NCBI GenBank assembly: GCA_963169105.1
Contig: OY720637.1
Location: forward strand, 32,483,925 to 32,547,924
Length of the DNA: 64,000 nt
Direction of reading: 5' to 3'
DNA from: Ceriagrion tenellum
Lineage: Eukaryota > Arthropoda > Insecta > Odonata > Coenagrionidae
Shown: in pieces, positions 10,873 through 22,189 of the stretch
Layout: each line of letters begins with the position of its first letter
How positions within the stretch are numbered: the first letter of the stretch is position 1
The notes under the pieces: generated by a model
What the model saw: only the letters and a program-made list of their open reading frames with translations
What the model was told of the DNA's origin: nothing
The model's database searches: none
Made by a program: the position numbers and the translations under genes

Positions 10873-11154
10873 CATTTAAAGCTGTAGATTTCTAGTATGA
10901 ATTCTAATGACTAATGCATGAGCGATAAATGGGAAAATATCCCCAGCTCTAATTACGTACCTTTAATTTCGCATATGTCGCTGGAACGAAAACTAATAGG
11001 GGCTATATTGGCTGACGTTTTGCGTCTGATGTTACGTACCTTGGGATTAGTGCGGGGATCATTTTTTCCGCTTATGATGCATCTAGTCTTACATGATATG
11101 AGGTGATAATTATCTCATATTTTCCTAGCACAAATATCACAAAAACTTCTTAAT

Positions 11155-11415
11155 GAATTTCTAGATTGGCGGAGTAGGTGGCTGGAAGTTGTAATAAGGG
11201 GTGATGGGTTGCACAATAAAATGATACAAGGAAAGATGTACGGCAAGCGGGGAAGATGAAGAGAGAGAATTGGTTTCATGGACTGGATGAAGAAAGGTAG
11301 GTCGTATGCGGAGGCGAAAAAGGATACTGGAGCGAGATAGGCCCCTGAAAGTGTAGAAAACTAAAAAGAGATTCTCTGACGTTCAAAAATCCTACCTTAA
11401 CAGGTAGAATACTTA
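11155..11415 (+). mobile_element. LINE family C, 3' end fragment
   Basis: The plus strand matches the 3' ends of the copies at 11853-12232 and 36541-37250. It runs from a basic segment (WRSRWLEVV, then GRCTASGEDEERIGFMDWMK in frame fragments) to a short 3' UTR ending ggtagaatact(taa)n. Stops and indels are frequent. The AT-rich tail aataataataaata is consistent with the tails of the other copies. Confidence 0.75.
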
Positions 11416-11851
11416 ATAATAATAATAAATATCACTATCTGCAAGTCCAAGGGAACACTGATAATGCTATTAGATAACAACTACATGAAACTCAAGCACT
11501 CCCTCGATTTGCAAAAACAATAAAAACAGAAATAAATCGAAGCAGTAAATACGATCCTCACCTTCACCTACACAATTCCCTAAAGTTCCCTTAGGGTATA
11601 AGGTAGGGGTTAGATTTAACTATCTTCCTGAAACCATACCCATCCTACAACTGCAGGTCTATAGATCCATCAGCAATAAAACAGCAAATGCCTGTCGGGG
11701 GGAGAGATTTCAACAATAGTCTCAGCACTATTGGTTTCCTACCAATGCAGTAGAAACCAAGAATATTCTACAGCTACAGCCCAACCAAACATTCCTGATT
11801 TGGCTCACAGGGCATAGTATTAAAATATATTTAATGGGCTTATCCAAGGAA
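11416..11851. other. Unassigned DNA between two LINE C fragments
   Basis: The sequence is not repeated elsewhere in the window and has no open frame of note. Confidence 0.4.
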
Positions 11852-11852
11852 T

Positions 11853-12232
11853 TATGCATTCGAGATGTGGGCGTGGAGAAGGATAGAGAAGGTTAGGTGG
11901 AGGAAAAGGAAGACTAACGAGGAAGTGTTAGAGATGGTGGGCGAGGAAAGGAAACTTCTAAATGAAATCCGGGATAGGCAGGGTAGATGGCTGAAGGGAG
12001 ATATGAAGGGCGATGAGTTGCTAAAGAGTGTGATAGAGGGAAGGATGTTGGGCAAGGGGGGAAGAAAAGAAAGAGAATAGGTTTCATGGAGGGGATGAAG
12101 AATGATAGATCGAATCCAGAGGCGAAAAAGGATACACTAGAGGGAGATAGGCCACGGAATGTGTAGAAAATCGGGAGGAGATTCTCTGGAATTCAACAAA
12201 ACCTACCAAAACCGGTAGAATATATATATCCA
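11853..12232 (+). mobile_element. LINE family C, RT C-terminal tail and 3' UTR
   Basis: The plus strand encodes FEMWAWRRIEKVRWRKRKTN, then EEVLEMVGEERKLLNEIRDR, then QGRWLKGD. This is the post-RT region seen at the C terminus of many LINE proteins, where it usually follows a YGAETW motif. The match to the minus-strand copy at 36541-37250 continues through a basic GRKxRE segment and a 3' UTR ending accggtagaatatatatat. It is 5'-truncated before YGAETW and carries stops after the first 70 codons. A second LINE C fragment in the same orientation lies 0.4 kb upstream. Confidence 0.85.
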
Positions 12233-12235
12233 AGG

Positions 12236-12960
12236 AATTGAGGCCTACTCGGAACAGATGGAAGAAAACGTGGGCTGTTGGGGTGGAACTAGCGACCAAT
12301 TTGCTTCCGCGTTTTGCATTAGCGGAGCGAATACCCAGTAGAGGAGACATCGTGCGAGAGAGATTGACGAAAGAAAAAAATACACGTGAAAAAATGAACA
12401 TATGATGGAGAAAATGCGAGGGGGATTCCGCTGCACGCATGAGGGGAGATAGTCCGTGGGCGGTTCCGACGCGGGATCCGCCTCGCCGGCAGGCCAACGG
12501 GGAGTGAGGGGTAGAGAGTTCAACGCCAGAGTGGGGAAGAAGAGGGAGAGAGTTCAACGCCAGAGTGGTAGGTGGAGCCGACCCGACCCACACCGAGCCG
12601 ACCGACGCCCCGGGCAAGCAAAAGGCGATCTCCCCCGCTTGCTCCTTCCCGGGGTCTCCCACACCGCATAAGGATTCCGGACTCGAAATGAAGAACGCAC
12701 GGGGAGAGCGGAGGTCTGACCTTCCAGCACAACCGGATCGTGATTCTTCATCGGGAGGGAAAGGAGTGAGACGGGGGCGGGTTGACGAGGTGGGGGCAGC
12801 GATGGTTTGTGATGAGCCGGCAAGGGTCACGGGGGCACACGGAGCTGGCCGCGCTCACGGCTTACACCGTCTCCTCCATTCGATTCTCTCTATCTCTCTT
12901 TCTCAAACCACGCCGATTACCCCAAGCCCTGAGGGACAGAGAGCGAGGTAGCGCGACTGA
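12236..12960. other. CpG-rich island with a small internal duplication
   Basis: The strongest GC/CpG-rich stretch in the window spans about 12420-12960. It contains a direct duplication of agagagttcaacgccagagtgg (about 12515-12537 and 12553-12574). A long open frame exists on the minus strand (12084-12830, 248 codons), but it is low-complexity, rich in Pro, Ser and Leu, and runs antisense into LINE C. High GC lowers stop frequency, so this frame is probably accidental. The island could mark a promoter or first exon of a host gene. I see no defined start or splice site. Confidence 0.4.
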
Positions 12961-12965
12961 ATAAA

Positions 12966-13013
12966 TCGCAAGCCCATGCAAAAAAATAGCAGGCTAAATA
13001 ATACGCGTTCTTA
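12966..13013 (+). repeat. Repeat N, copy 1
   Basis: The block aaaaaaatag.aggctaaataatacgcgttcttatgg recurs at 15437-15483. In both places it sits next to LINE-derived sequence. It is too short to classify. Confidence 0.5.
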
Positions 13014-13024
13014 TGGCGCTCTGG

Positions 13025-14100
13025 CTATGATCTCATCTAAATCTACAAAATGCCGTGCAAGACACCACTAGGGAGTGTGGCGCAAATTCCCGCGAATGCC
13101 AGGCTCAGGCCATAGACAGTAAGGGCAACGGTACGCAGTCAGACCAGAAACCAGGAGAGTGATACGTAGATGAACATGTTACCATGCAGTATACTACTCA
13201 AGATATAAATACTGGTTATTATTATTAGTGCGACGAATACATAGCACTACATGGTACTAAAATATGTAAGAGTGTATCATGCCGGAGATTGCTTGCGACA
13301 TTAGTATCTAATAATCATGTTGAAATATTTAGCACTACTGAAAAAAAACCTGTTTAACCTAGTCAGTATCCTAGAACTGATCTATCGCAACTATTATGGT
13401 CCCTTATTGTACGTGGAAAAATGACATTTTAAATCTATTGGCGCTACAGTTTACAGTAGACCCTCGCTTTACGATATTAATCCGTTCCGGAGGATTGATC
13501 GTAAAGCGAATTCCATCGTATGTTGAATCGGCATTATTTCCAGACGAGGAATCGGTTTAAAGAGCATCAGTGCCAATCCACTCAGTGTACAAGACAGAGT
13601 CAATGCATACGAAATATCCTGGATTAAAATAATTTAAAATATTATTAAACCAATATTTAAAACACTATCGATATTTAAAATAAAATCGGAGAAATTTGAA
13701 ATTTCAAAAAGCGCGCGCAAAATCAGCTCAGATCGTAAGTCGAATCCATCGTAAGTCGAACCCATCATAAAGCGGGAGTCTACTGTATTTCCTTATTCTT
13801 ATTCCTGCGATCGTTTCTAAAATAATAGTTTGGCTCCAGCAAAATATGTTGGACGTCAGGCAAAAAATAGTCTACATCAGACTTTAGTAAAAGATTTAAC
13901 CTATATTTCTCCCTTCAATCGGATAGAGGTTCCCACCCTGATTCCCTCAACAATTTAGCAACAATTTAATATTTTTAATAACGATTTTTAACAAATCTAG
14001 CTTCTTTTCACTGTATTCGATCTATATTAGAAAATAGCCCTAATATGAAAGGGTCCCATATACTAGCGGCGTACTTCATGTGAGGTCTCACTACAGAAAA
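13025..14100 (-). mobile_element. LINE family F, RT C-terminus and 3' UTR, carrying a MITE
   Basis: Translated on the minus strand, 14100 down to 13800 gives VRPHMKYAASIWDP, then ARFVKNRY, then LLRESGWEPLSD, then REKYRLNLLLK, broken by stops. This is the CR1/L2-type region just after the RT (RP..EYA..WDP and GWEPL..RR..ARL). The 3' UTR continues to about 13025 and ends near a (TAGATT)-like tail. The copy is interrupted at 13454-13785 by a TA-flanked MITE. The copy at 6290-6846 shows the uninterrupted sequence. Confidence 0.85.
13452..13787. mobile_element. pogo/mariner-like MITE with TA target duplication
   Basis: The element proper is 13454-13785 (332 bp). It starts CAGTAGACCCTCGCTTTACG and ends with a near-exact reverse complement (about 20 of 22 bases), with a TA dinucleotide on each side. 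The left subterminal region repeats the taaagcgaa motif and the right one repeats gtaagtcgaa. It has no coding capacity. TA flanks plus CAGTAG...-type termini fit a pogo/Tigger or related Tc1/mariner source. The assignment within that superfamily is inferred. Confidence 0.9.
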
Positions 14101-14489
14101 AGATACTTTGATTAGGTTTTGCACTCGTACTAAGTACTCAAAACCTCTCCCAAAGTTTCTGGTTTTGAATCACTTTTAATGAAAAGTGTTATGGTATAAT
14201 GAAGGAACGGACGTCAAAATTGTTTCTTTAGTTATCACTTTACGCTGGCCCAGAGTTTTAGTAAATTTTATGCTCTTTCATTCGCTTTTAACAATTTTAT
14301 TTCTTCATATTACTTCGCTATTTATATGGAAGACTTCAGACGACCGTCATGGCTAAGGAGAACATTTTCTTTAGTGGCGTGGAAAAAAGTTGATTACCGC
14401 AGCAAAGCCTAAATATTTGTAGATCGACTTTTGTCGATTATTCATGTGAAAGGGTAAACACCATTATCAGCAACTAACCCCACATGAGA
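14101..14489. other. Unassigned DNA between facing LINE F copies
   Basis: I cannot align this stretch to either LINE F copy. It may hold decayed upstream coding sequence of one of them. Confidence 0.3.
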
Positions 14490-14780
14490 TCTCCAGAATG
14501 ATTTAGCTCTTATGAATTTAGTACTCTACAGTACTATTTATGGTCGTTTTAATAATACTAACCAGTAGTTATGCCTTAAATGGTGTACTGCATGGTTGCA
14601 TGTTCGTCTTCGTAGCTCTCTCCAAGCTTAGCCTATTTTTACCCTCACTGCATTCGGCTAGCGCTTGGCATAAGGACGAACATTTGCGGTTCTGATTTCA
14701 GCTGGGATAAGTACTGCACGGCTGGTGTGGAATAACCCCGTGTCACACACCCTAGTGGTAGCTTGCACATAATTTCATGT
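14490..14780 (+). mobile_element. LINE family F, 3' UTR, opposite orientation
   Basis: The plus strand here matches the reverse complement of the 6290 and 13025 copies, through blocks such as gtgtactgcatgg, catgttcgtcttcgtagctctctccaagc, and caccctagtg.tagc at its 3' end. It is 3' UTR only, with no coding sequence. It faces the larger LINE F copy head to head. Both pieces keep their own 3' end, so they are two insertions and not one twin-primed insertion. Confidence 0.75.
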
Positions 14781-14789
14781 GTGTAGGTG

Positions 14790-14945
14790 AAGAGGCTCGT
14801 GAAATAAAAAAAGAATAACGAAATGGGAATCCGTTTCAATGATTTGCTCAATCTCTCTGTACCTCCCTCAATTATGCCCCATTTTTGCACGGATTTATAC
14901 ACGGTTGGTTTCTGGTTTAAAAGGCTCACAATTTTCAGCTCCATA
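14790..14945 (+). repeat. Repeat M, copy 1
   Basis: The sequence around ccatttttgcacgga.ttatacacggttggtttctggtttaaaaggct matches 15480-15640. The two copies bracket the LINE E fragment between them. Confidence 0.55.
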
Positions 14946-14984
14946 CGACTCTTCTCCTTTGCTCAAAGAGTATAGGACTATAAA

Positions 14985-15438
14985 CCAAGAAACAGTATGT
15001 AAAAACACTCGTGTGGAGCGTGGCACTCTATGGATTGGAAGCGTGGAAAAGGAAAAGGTGGAAATGTTGACCTGAACAGACAAGAAGCCTTCGAAACCTG
15101 GTACTGGAGGAGGATGCTGAAGACTAAATTGACGGACAAAATAATAAGTGAAGAATTTTATAGAAGAGTAAAAGAGGAAATGACTATATGAAACACCATT
15201 CAGAAAAGACGAACCAAATGGATTGGATACACCATGAGGCTGGGTTTGTGATGAAGATAACTGAGGATAAAAAAAAGAAAAAAGTCCCAAGAGTAAGATC
15301 CAGGCACAAATTCATGGACCAAGTAAAGAGGAAAGTACATAGGAAGAGTAACCTGGAAGTTAGGGACCTAGCATTAGATAGGGAAGGACGGAGGGCTGCA
15401 TTCAACCAATCTTAAAGATTGCACGACCAATGATGATG
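14985..15438 (+). mobile_element. LINE family E, RT C-terminal tail and 3' end
   Basis: The plus strand encodes, in shifting frames, VKTLVWSVALYGLEAW, then EAFETWYWRRMLKTKLTDKI, then KRRTKWIGYTMR, a basic patch, and a final LALDREGRRAAFNQS-like segment. This order (ALYG.E.W, WRRM, W.GH..R, DR..WRAA) is the standard C-terminal end of RTE-like and related LINE proteins. The 3' terminus reads attgcacgaccaatgatgatgaagc and is shared with copies at 18585, 43548 and 46638. At least two frameshifts are visible. It lies between the two Repeat M copies. Confidence 0.85.
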
Positions 15439-15640
15439 AAGCAAAAAAATAGGAGGCTAAATAGACGCGTTCTTATGATGCTCGCGAATTTAAAAAAAAA
15501 TAAATAAATAGAAAACGGACTCTGTTAAAAAGATTTTCTCCATCTCTCCACACACCCCTTAAATCTGCCTCTTTTTTGCACGGCTTCTGACAAAGTTGGT
15601 TTCTTGTTTAAAAGGCTGATAATATTCAGACCCTATGGAG
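15437..15640 (+). repeat. Repeat N copy 2 followed by Repeat M copy 2
   Basis: 15437-15483 repeats the block at 12966-13013, and 15480-15640 repeats the block at 14790-14945. The arrangement suggests that LINE E inserted into or beside an older duplicated element. The element itself is not identified. Confidence 0.5.
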
Positions 15641-17234
15641 TCTTTCACCACATTCACCCATCACTTTCTCCGCACACCCCTTCCCTTCACAGCATTCATT
15701 CTCATATCCCTTCACTCTCACCATTCTCATCTCATAAATTTAGTATTTCCATCAACCACAAAATGGCCAAACCGTTGGTGTGGATGGAAAGGGCGATAAC
15801 TAATGCGGCCAGCTCTAGAAAATGTTCCATGGGCCTCTCCGCCACATTTGTTAATCCCGACTTCCCATTAGCGCTTACGGGTGGACGCACTAACTTGGAA
15901 TTTTTACGATGTTTTCCACCGATAACTGACAAGAAATCATCAGGAATTTCCTTCTTTAATGTATACTTTCCTTAAATACATGTTTTATTCATTTTTATTA
16001 TTCAAAATCCGTATTAGCAATTAAAGATAAGGTGAAATTGAGTAGATTCCATAGTAATCATGAACCAATACTTGTAAGAAGACTTGCCACTTGCCTAAAA
16101 TTTCAAGCAGATGGTGGGTTTTCTTCCTTTTTCGTCCCAAGTGCTCGCGGTGTATGCGAAGTGTGGCCTAATCAGAGCGATGGGGCATCTCTTTTTTAGT
16201 TTAACTTTCATGTTACATGATGACGATGAACTTTTTCATCCTATTCGTTATTTGCTTAGCCCTTGTTTAATAGTTTTCTTGAAACATTTCTTCTGCTCCA
16301 TTTTCGATGCTGAAACGCTTTCCGAAAGAAAAATACTCGCGTCAACCAGCATTCTTTCTGATAATATCAACAAAAAATCTTTAACATTAGTGCTAGCCAC
16401 CTCCCAAGACATGCTGGTCAAGGAAACATTCTAGGACCTTCTGGAGAATCCTACCCAGTAGGTATCTTTTTTCTGACAAATTTTTAAAAGATGTACTGAA
16501 AAAATTGGTGCTTAGCGATGTTTTTCATCCTCTTTTTTTATGGTTTGTAGAAGAAAATGCCAAATTGTGGCGACTACTGTATTATGCTCAAGACTTGTGG
16601 ATGAGAATCGGAATATTTGGCTTGCTAGGTCTAGCATCTTTCTCCATGTCATTTATGAGTCGTTGAATTCACCGATGCTTTGAGGGAATTTAATAACTTA
16701 AATAATCCAAATCGTTGATATTAAGGAATCGGAATCCTCCGAACCTTTCCAAAAAAAAAACTTTATGCGCGGAAGGATCTTATTCCGGTTTATCCATTCA
16801 GTCATTTACATTTTGCTGTACTCATAGCAATTTTTAAAGTGAAGAATCTTTTATACTTCAGAATTTATGTTATAATCTCAATCACCTTAGTAAGTCAAAG
16901 ATTTTCTGTTCATTCTATGATCGTTACACTCATTTTTCTGTCAATCGATGTTGGCTTCGATGAGGACAAAATTATCCGTAATAAAATTTCTCAGAATTCT
17001 TATCTTTCCATTACAATGTGTTCATTTATTCTGAGCAAGACAATCTTGTCTTCCTCCCATTTACAGAACCCATTCTGTCTCTTACGCTTTTCATCTTCCC
17101 CAGTAGTATTTCCTCCATTATAACGTTCATGGTTTTCTACTTAATCGATTACTTAAGTCTGACTTTGCATTTACATTTATGATTCAAACAACTCCATATA
17201 ATATTTAACCATTATAGAATTTTTTACTTATATA
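15641..17234. other. Mostly unassigned DNA with a small LINE A piece
   Basis: 16117-16205 matches the minus-strand LINE A region around HFEYAASIWDP (plus strand gtgctcgcggtgtatgcgaagtgtggcc). A 123-residue open frame at 15604-15975 begins inside Repeat M and has no recognisable domain. The remainder is AT-rich and featureless to me. Confidence 0.4.
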
Positions 17235-17509
17235 TCTATCAATAATCGCCGCACTGCATCTATAGGTGTGACAGAAGCGATAAAATAAGAGAGATACATT
17301 GCCGACTAGATAGATACAAAAAATCGTTCTTTCCGCGCACATTAAGCGACCACAATGAAAACAGAGCTCCACACAATACACTTCCATAATACACGTCACC
17401 TCTTCACCTCCCAAAACCTTATCCCTTGCATCTTTACAAGGCTGGTGTCCTAACATCCCCTGCCACACGCTGATGCGGCGGTTCGCAGGGTAGTATGTAG
17501 ATGTAATAT
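17235..17509 (+). mobile_element. LINE family A, 3' end
   Basis: The plus strand encodes SDKIREIHCRLDRYKKSFFP and RTLSDHNENRAP, then the stop, the 3' UTR block ctggtgtcctaacatcccctgccacacgc, and the terminal ggtagtatgtagatgtaat. The frame is open to the stop, making this one of the better preserved ends of the family. It is 5'-truncated before the WEPL block. Confidence 0.85.
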
Positions 17510-17689
17510 ACTAACGCCTAGTCTCTTAGTGCCAGGTCTCACGTTAAATGAGAGAAGATTTCGGCCGTTACAATCACATACTCCCAATGGTAACACTGAA
17601 TAACTTCACAGTGGAAATCTCAGTAGTGTTGAAAGATTTCTCCCACCAAGCGTTGCCATTGAGTTCCCCACATAAATGTTTTATCTCTA

Positions 17690-18180
17690 TCGTCGAATGA
17701 TGTCACCTTTCCGCTCCTCGAAGCCACTCTCCGTTCCCATGAACATTAAGCGCTCCCCTCCACACTCGAAAAAATTGCAGTAAAATAAAGAATTTCAACA
17801 CATCCACAGCCGATTCCTCGCTCTCCTCCCTCGTTTTACGAGCTGTTAAACCGTTTCCGCGAATTTTTTCCACCGCCGATGACCGCCTAGATTTCCAGGA
17901 TTCGCGGATGCCCTGGATACTGACAACGGAGAGCTCTCAACTCGAAACCAACTGGTTGTTGTTGCGGGCCGGGTGGCTGGCTTTCGCTGCTCTCCACCCG
18001 GCGAGGGAAAATAAAATATTTCCCGTGACGCAAGTCGGAGTGAGTTCGACTACCACCGCGCATATCCGGCACGGAGGCGCCCCGGAGTCGTGGATACGTT
18101 GCCGCGGGGGTAAAGGTCATTCGAGGGGCAGAAGATCAACGGAGGCCCAGGGTCAAGCCATAACCGCGTAATTTGCGAGA
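17690..18180. other. CpG-richer island, function unknown
   Basis: A clear rise in GC and CpG, for example gccgggtggctggctttcgctgc and cacggaggcgccccggagtcgtgg. Short open frames occur on both strands without known motifs. It is unique in the window. Like the islands at 8.3, 12.5, 25.6 and 33.4 kb, it could be regulatory or a non-coding exon. Confidence 0.35.
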
Positions 18181-18584
18181 GGAATAATTAAACTGATATG
18201 ACTCACGGGTGCTCAACTCTCGTTTTTAATTTGGAAGAAGACTGGCGGAATTGGTAGAAAATAAAGGTGCCATACATACATGCCAGCAGGTATCAGGTGC
18301 CACCATGTACCAGCAGGTAGCACCATAAATTATTAAATATTACGTGCTACTTAATGGCAATATTATATACATTTTTTGTGAATGTGATCGTTTATTATCA
18401 TACGGAGAACATTATGTTACTGTGGCCTTCGGATGAAATTTTCTCATTCCATACTATTTAATATTTCTGCCCAGTCATGAGCAATTCATTATTTTGGCAC
18501 TTCTTTACTGTTTCACTATTCACAAGTCAATTTTACTTTTTATTTATATGACTTCAAAATACTAATTTGCAATAGAAAAAACAT
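18181..18584. other. Unassigned AT-rich DNA
   Basis: It holds a short direct repeat, ccagcaggta with flanking caccat (about 18280-18330). Nothing else is recognised. Confidence 0.4.
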
Positions 18585-18835
18585 CCGGACATGATTTGTG
18601 AATGGATGATGAATTGGATACACCCTGAGACACAGTGGGTTTGTGAAGAACATAACTGAAGGTAAAATGGATGAAAAAGTCTCCAGTGGAAGACACAGGA
18701 GTTTATTGACCAAATGAAGAAGACAGAACCTATGTAGGGAAAGATACCAGGAGGTAAGGAAACTAGCATTAGATAGGGAGGGGTGGAGGACTGCAGTCAA
18801 CCGATCTTGGGATTGAACGACCAATGATAATAATG
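18585..18835 (+). mobile_element. LINE family E, 3' end
   Basis: The plus strand matches the other LINE E copies from the aattggatacaccctgagacac block (equivalent to W.GH.LRH) through the basic stretch to the 3' terminus gattgaacgaccaatgataataatg. Frames are broken, so the match is best read at DNA level. It is a 5'-truncated fragment. Confidence 0.8.
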
Positions 18836-21800
18836 ATTGGTGAAACGGTCAACTTGGTTACAGATAAAATTTTGATAGTAGTAGCAATTAATTTCTCTCG
18901 TGCGATAATACGCTACACAAACACTTTTTGACGAAAAAAGTGTTAGTTATTTGATAGAAATAGAAAATGATTGGCTTTGATGAACTGAATTGTTATGAAA
19001 TATAAAATGCCCAGCATACGTTATATCTCATCAGGGAAAAACAAGCGATACAGACGAGAAGTTACACTGCTTATTGCAAAGGATTAGAGTAAACGCCGCT
19101 AGAGACTCAAAGGTTGAAAGGCAATATTACGAGAAAAAAATCAGGCCACTTAAACGTAAGGGTGATTAAACATGAAACGACAGAGGCGAAATATTAAGAG
19201 TGACACTGTCGAATAGATGAGTTCCAAAATTTCCTCTCGCCATGGACCAATAACTACAGCAAAAACAGCGAGGCACTGATCCAACAACATGCATCTCTCT
19301 AGTCATGTTCTTTCTCTCCAAATCCTATTCAGTATCCCTTTTCATTCTTCATTGTTGGAGTCCTATCATCCCTTGTCACACGCTCCTCCACCGATTTGCA
19401 GTGTAGATATAAAATAAAGAGAACTGCACTATGGTATATTTCTGAAGTCACTTTTACCGTAAGAGACTGTTCCCTAAAACATGTATACGACTTATAATCA
19501 ATTCTTCATGCATCAGCGGTTCTTAGCTGAGAAAATTTATGTTACGGGGGCCATCTTTAGCGTTATTTAATCGGTCACGAAAGTGATCCTGAGGTGTGGG
19601 AGGGATCATGTCCAAGTTTATTAAACTCCAACACCCAATGAAAAAACACCTCCAAGAAATGTAAAAGAAAATCCAAGCGTTGGGATATTAATGGCTCGGG
19701 AGAGCAGCGGAGCGGAAATGATTCTCGCAAGTTCCGGCAAAGAGCTGTCACCTCGACCTTCCTACGACGCCCATCGCGGGGTAAACTCCGGTCGTTCCTC
19801 CCCATTCCAACACACAACGATAAAACTACTTTCTTCAGCAGGATTAGTTTTGCATTAAAATTTGTGTTCAGAATATCATGAAGTATCGTGACTAGCAGTT
19901 CAATGAGGTAGGCATCCAAACATTGAAATATTTTGGTTAATCTAACCTGCCTCTGGCGGCTAAGAGATTTTTCCGATACCTTTCCTAATTTGCTTGAAAT
20001 TATCCTTACGAGTGACTTCAGCAAATTCCTAAAGCGTTAAAATCTCAGCTGGAAACAAACCGTAGCTTGTGTAACGATTAATGTTACATTTTGAATTTAC
20101 TTTTAACTTCTTAAATAAAATTGTAGGGCCTTGGCTGGATTTTATCAGTTTCATTTGCTTGGTAATGGTTGTTTATTAATATGCGTGAGAGAGTTTGATT
20201 GTCGTCCTGGTTGAAAGTAGACATGTTTTGATCCTGGAAGAATTAAGAGGATTTATAAAGATATTTATTGATCTTTAATTTGGTTGATTTTCTTATTTTT
20301 ATCATTCTTAGTGTCCTGTGGACTTTGGTGGTGATTTTTTCAAAATCACCTGGTGCCCTGAAAATTAAAAAGCCAAAGTAACCCCCTCTTGCTCTATCAT
20401 CGAGGTATTGAGAGACATTTGGCGTTATACTTGACAGAGCAAGATAGTGACAAGGCAGTATGGTGTTGATTGCCCGAAAACCCTTTTAGACAACTAAAAC
20501 GGCTAGAACAGACAATGCTATTCCAGGTTTGATCACTGGGGTGTTGAATTGCTATTTTAATCTTTAATGATAACTTACAAAAAGACTATTCCTACATATA
20601 TTTTGTTTTTTGTTTCCACATTTCAAACAATCTCACAACTCATTGAAAATAATTGAATAATCACTATGCAGTCTTGAGTTTAATAATAGTTTAATAGGAA
20701 TTGATGGTCAACTATTTATTTAAACATGATCTAATAGCCTCTAGCCCAAGAATAAGACGAAAACACTTAAGGTATTTTCGCAAACTGATCATTAGTCATC
20801 GGTCAATCAGTACGAGTAAATGAATTAATATAGGCTAGAGGGGCATCAAATTACCTGAAATGTTCACCATTTTACACGGGGAAAAAAAACCTATGAAAAT
20901 TCTGATAGGAATCACTAATATCCTTCATGCGATTTTCGCATTAAACATTTAGGCATCCGATTCAGACATCTGTTAATATTCTATTAGGGCCCGAATTTAC
21001 GGAAGAGTAATAAATTCTAGAGGGTCATATTGCAGCCTAAGAAAAACTAACAAGATATTGATTTATTGAATGAATTGATTTATTGATTTATTTATTATTG
21101 AATGAACAAAGAACACGGGAACCCACCTTGACAATGAAGCTTCGATGCGAAATATTTCTCAGAGATCTTGGGCACCAATATTACTAATAAATAAGGAAAT
21201 CAAAGTTTAAGTGGAGCAATTCTAATTTTAAGAAGCTAAATCATCCGAGTGTAATTCGATGTTTGCAATATTCAATCGTGACTTCAAAAATGTTGCCTAG
21301 CAAAATAACAGCAGGAGAGATTTCCGTTAAAAATATTGAAATGACAAGTTCATGAATAAAACCTACTTACAGTGGGAGCACTAGAAGTTGCAGTATATGA
21401 GGCAAACGATTAAAGTAATTACCGCCATTGAGCAGAGGTTGTCGGTACTGCAAGAGTATAACTAAACAATTGAGTTAACAAGAGGGGAGGGGAACTTTTC
21501 GCTTTACACTTCGTAACACTACAGAGCACTTGCTTTCAATTTTTGCCGACCCTGAGTACTTCAACACATATCGGGAGCAAAGTTGACGTGCGTTAAAGAA
21601 CAAAACGACATACGTGATTGCTTTCAAGTCTGTTGATTTCCAGTTTAGGCGTTTAGCATTCATATTATGAGGATTTTTAATGACTCAGTAATACCAGGCC
21701 TATATATGTAATCATTTACTTTGAAAGAATAGAACAAGTTTAGACAAAGCATTCGCCTGTGACTGTTGTTCGTCCGCAGAACGCCACCTATCGGCAGGTT

Positions 21801-21854
21801 ACATAACATAATTCCAGTGAACATCGTTCCATTCGTTATCGTTCGTGCTTCGTG
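18836..21854. other. Long unassigned stretch
   Basis: 19350-19410 looks like a decayed LINE A 3' tail (plus strand, catcccttgtcacacgctcc, then gatttgcagtgtagat). A 149-residue open frame on the minus strand (19575-20024) spans a mildly GC-rich patch and has no domain I recognise. A small perfect hairpin, ggtgattttttcaaaatcacc, sits at about 20330-20350. Low-complexity tgaattgatttattgattta lies near 21060-21110. Confidence 0.4.
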
Positions 21855-21900
21855 CAAAGTGCTGAAGTTAGCGCTGATGTGCGCTAACTTCAGCACTTTG
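21855..21900. repeat. Perfect 20-bp hairpin with a 6-base loop
   Basis: The left arm 21855-21874 (caaagtgctgaagttagcgc) and right arm 21881-21900 are exact reverse complements, separated by tgatgt. Neither arm extends into the flanks. It is not part of any repeat recognised here, and there is no T-run after it, so nothing shows whether it is transcribed. Confidence 0.85.
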
Positions 21901-22189
21901 AATGCAAATCTGCCGTACTGGAGTGGGAGTTGGAATTTTGCACTAGTGCAGCATGAGGTTACTCTGGTAAGGAAATACTGTGGCTAGTCCCGGTAAACTC
22001 GAAATCCATTTATAATTCAACATGGTAAACCACCGATTACCCGTACATATCGTGATCTTCCCTGCCCCATGAACTCTCATGGAATTTAGAAGTCTTGGAA
22101 AACACGACTTTTCAGGACACAAATGTGCCGTTACCAATGCCTCCCACAGTGTTGTTTCTTGCGCTCATCTCGGGGAACTTCTCCGACTG

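Noticed and set aside
12084..12830. 248-codon open frame on the minus strand, the longest in the window
   Set aside because: It is low-complexity and Pro/Ser/Leu-rich, overlaps frames on the other strand, runs antisense through a LINE C fragment, and has no known domain. High GC explains the lack of stops.
19575..20024. 149-codon open frame on the minus strand
   Set aside because: No recognisable domain, no repeat support, no flanking splice or promoter signal that I trust. Kept only as part of an unassigned stretch.
21855..21900. miRNA precursor
   Set aside because: The stem is only 20 bp, perfect, and does not extend into the flanks. A precursor would normally have a longer, imperfect stem.
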